Source: Alphaproteobacteria bacterium
GTDB taxonomy: Bacteria; Pseudomonadota; Alphaproteobacteria; RS24
Length of the DNA stretch: 15,120 nt
NCBI GenBank assembly: GCA_029248825.1
Contig: JAQWIP010000106.1
Location: 1 to 15,120, forward strand
Direction of reading: 5' to 3'
Shown: positions 14,267 to 15,120 of the stretch, in pieces
Layout of the letters: each line of letters opens with the position of its first letter
How positions within the stretch are numbered: position 1 is the stretch's first letter
Program-made: the position numbers and the translations under genes
Notes under the pieces: generated by a model
Database searches by the model: none
The model's input: only the letters and a program-made list of their open reading frames with translations
What the model was told of the DNA's origin: nothing

Positions 14267-15120
14267 ATGCGCAAATGTGCCTTCATCGGATTGGGCGTGA
14301 TGGGTTTTCCCATGGCGGGGCATTTAGCCAAAGCTGGGTTTTCGGTCACTGTGTTCAATCGCAATGGCGCCAAAGCCGATGACTGGTGTCAAACCTATGG
14401 CGGCCAAAAAGCCGATACCCCGCGCGCGGCGGCTCAAGGCGCTGATTTTATTTTCACCTGTGTCGGCAATGATGATGATTTGCGTGCCATCGTTTTGGGC
14501 GCCGATGGCGCGCTGGCAGGCATGCAGGCGGGGGCGATTTTAATCGACCATACCACCACATCCGCCGAGGTGGCGCGCGAGCTATCCAGCGCTTGTCTGG
14601 CGCAAAATTGCGCCATGTTAGATGCGCCAGTTTCGGGCGGCGAAGCGGGCGCGGTAAACGGCGCGCTGACGATTATGGTCGGCGGCGAGCCGGAAACTTT
14701 CGCGCAAGCCGAGCCGTTGATGGCGCCTTTCGCGCGCGCCAGTAAATTATTGGGCGCGGCTGGGGCTGGGCAGTTAACCAAAATGGTCAATCAAATTTGC
14801 ATCGGCGGATTGGTGCAAGGGCTGGCCGAGGGATTAAACTTTGCCGAAAAAGCCGGCCTCGACGGGCGCGCTGTGGTGGACACAATATCCAAAGGCGCGG
14901 CGCAAAGCTGGCAGATGGAAAACCGTTTCGAGACCATGGTAGAGGGCGCGTTCGATTTCGGTTTTGCCGTCGATTGGATGGTCAAAGACTTGGGCATTTG
15001 CTTGGACGAAGCCGCGCGTAATGGCGCGCCTCTGCCGATTACCGAGCTGGTGAAAACCTATTATGAAGATGTGCAGGCCATGGGCGGCGGACGCTGGGAT
15101 ACCTCGAGCCTACTAAAGAG
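14267..15120 (+). CDS. 3-hydroxyisobutyrate dehydrogenase-family oxidoreductase (partial, 3' end beyond window)
   Basis: The open frame runs 284 codons to the window edge without a stop; the family usually has about 290-300 residues, so only a few are missing. It is a beta-hydroxyacid dehydrogenase that oxidises a 3-hydroxyacid with NAD(P)+. The N-terminal Rossmann motif FIGLGVMGFPMAGHLAKAGF (6-25) is followed by FNRN (30-33). The substrate-site motif DAPVSGGEAGAVNGAL spans 119-134. GAGQLTKMVNQI (166-177) supplies the catalytic Lys172 and Asn175. Phe30-Asn31-Arg32 after the glycine loop hints at NADP preference, as in many of these enzymes. Relatives include 3-hydroxyisobutyrate, tartronate semialdehyde and succinic semialdehyde reductases, and sequence by eye does not separate them. 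GGGAG lies 8 bases before the ATG. Confidence 0.92.
   Translation, partial: MRKCAFIGLGVMGFPMAGHLAKAGFSVTVFNRNGAKADDWCQTYGGQKADTPRAAAQGADFIFTCVGNDDDLRAIVLGADGALAGMQAGAILIDHTTTSAEVARELSSACLAQNCAMLDAPVSGGEAGAVNGALTIMVGGEPETFAQAEPLMAPFARASKLLGAAGAGQLTKMVNQICIGGLVQGLAEGLNFAEKAGLDGRAVVDTISKGAAQSWQMENRFETMVEGAFDFGFAVDWMVKDLGICLDEAARNGAPLPITELVKTYYEDVQAMGGGRWDTSSLLK

Noticed and set aside
14434..14790. 118-codon minus-strand open frame opposite the dehydrogenase
   Set aside because: Pro/Ser/Ala-rich shadow of the conserved dehydrogenase frame.

Overview
This window reads as a chromosomal segment of an alphaproteobacterium. It is dense, moderately GC-rich (by eye) and almost fully coding. The order pyrE - DUF2062 - pdxJ - acpS - lepB - rnc - era - recO - parC is a conserved alphaproteobacterial arrangement, and the protein sequences fit that class. 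Genus cannot be settled from the sequence alone. I saw no rRNA, tRNA, CRISPR array, transposase, phage gene or integron.

Region 1 (1-7387, + strand) is a housekeeping cluster: the end of pyrE (pyrimidine synthesis), a DUF2062 membrane protein, pdxJ (vitamin B6), acpS (ACP activation), lepB (signal peptidase I), rnc (RNase III), era (ribosome-assembly GTPase), recO (recombinational repair) and parC (topoisomerase IV subunit A). From pyrE to recO the genes overlap or lie within 15 bp, so one transcript is likely. A 67-bp gap before parC holds an imperfect dyad and a possible promoter.

Region 2 (7402-13620, - strand) reads, in transcription order: an SLC13-type permease with two TrkA_C domains, bpt (N-degron leucyltransferase), and a three-part TRAP transporter (dctP-like, dctQ-like, dctM-like) of the 2-oxoacid/mannitol/chloroaromatic class. 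It ends with a small membrane-anchored protein resembling the BsuPI fold. All joins are tight or overlapping, so a single operon of uptake genes with bpt inside it is likely. Its 3' end faces parC across only 14 bp.

Region 3 (13621-15120) starts with a 148-bp divergent intergenic region that carries a short palindrome and a perfect hairpin. Then come a flavin reductase-like gene (probably GTG-started) and, immediately abutting it, a 3-hydroxyisobutyrate dehydrogenase-family gene that runs off the window end.

I found no clearly novel multi-gene system. The best leads are the BsuPI-like gene at the end of a TRAP operon, bpt inside a transporter operon, the predicted 2-oxoacid specificity of the TRAP binding protein, a possibly leaderless parC, and the hairpin before the GTG-started flavin reductase gene.
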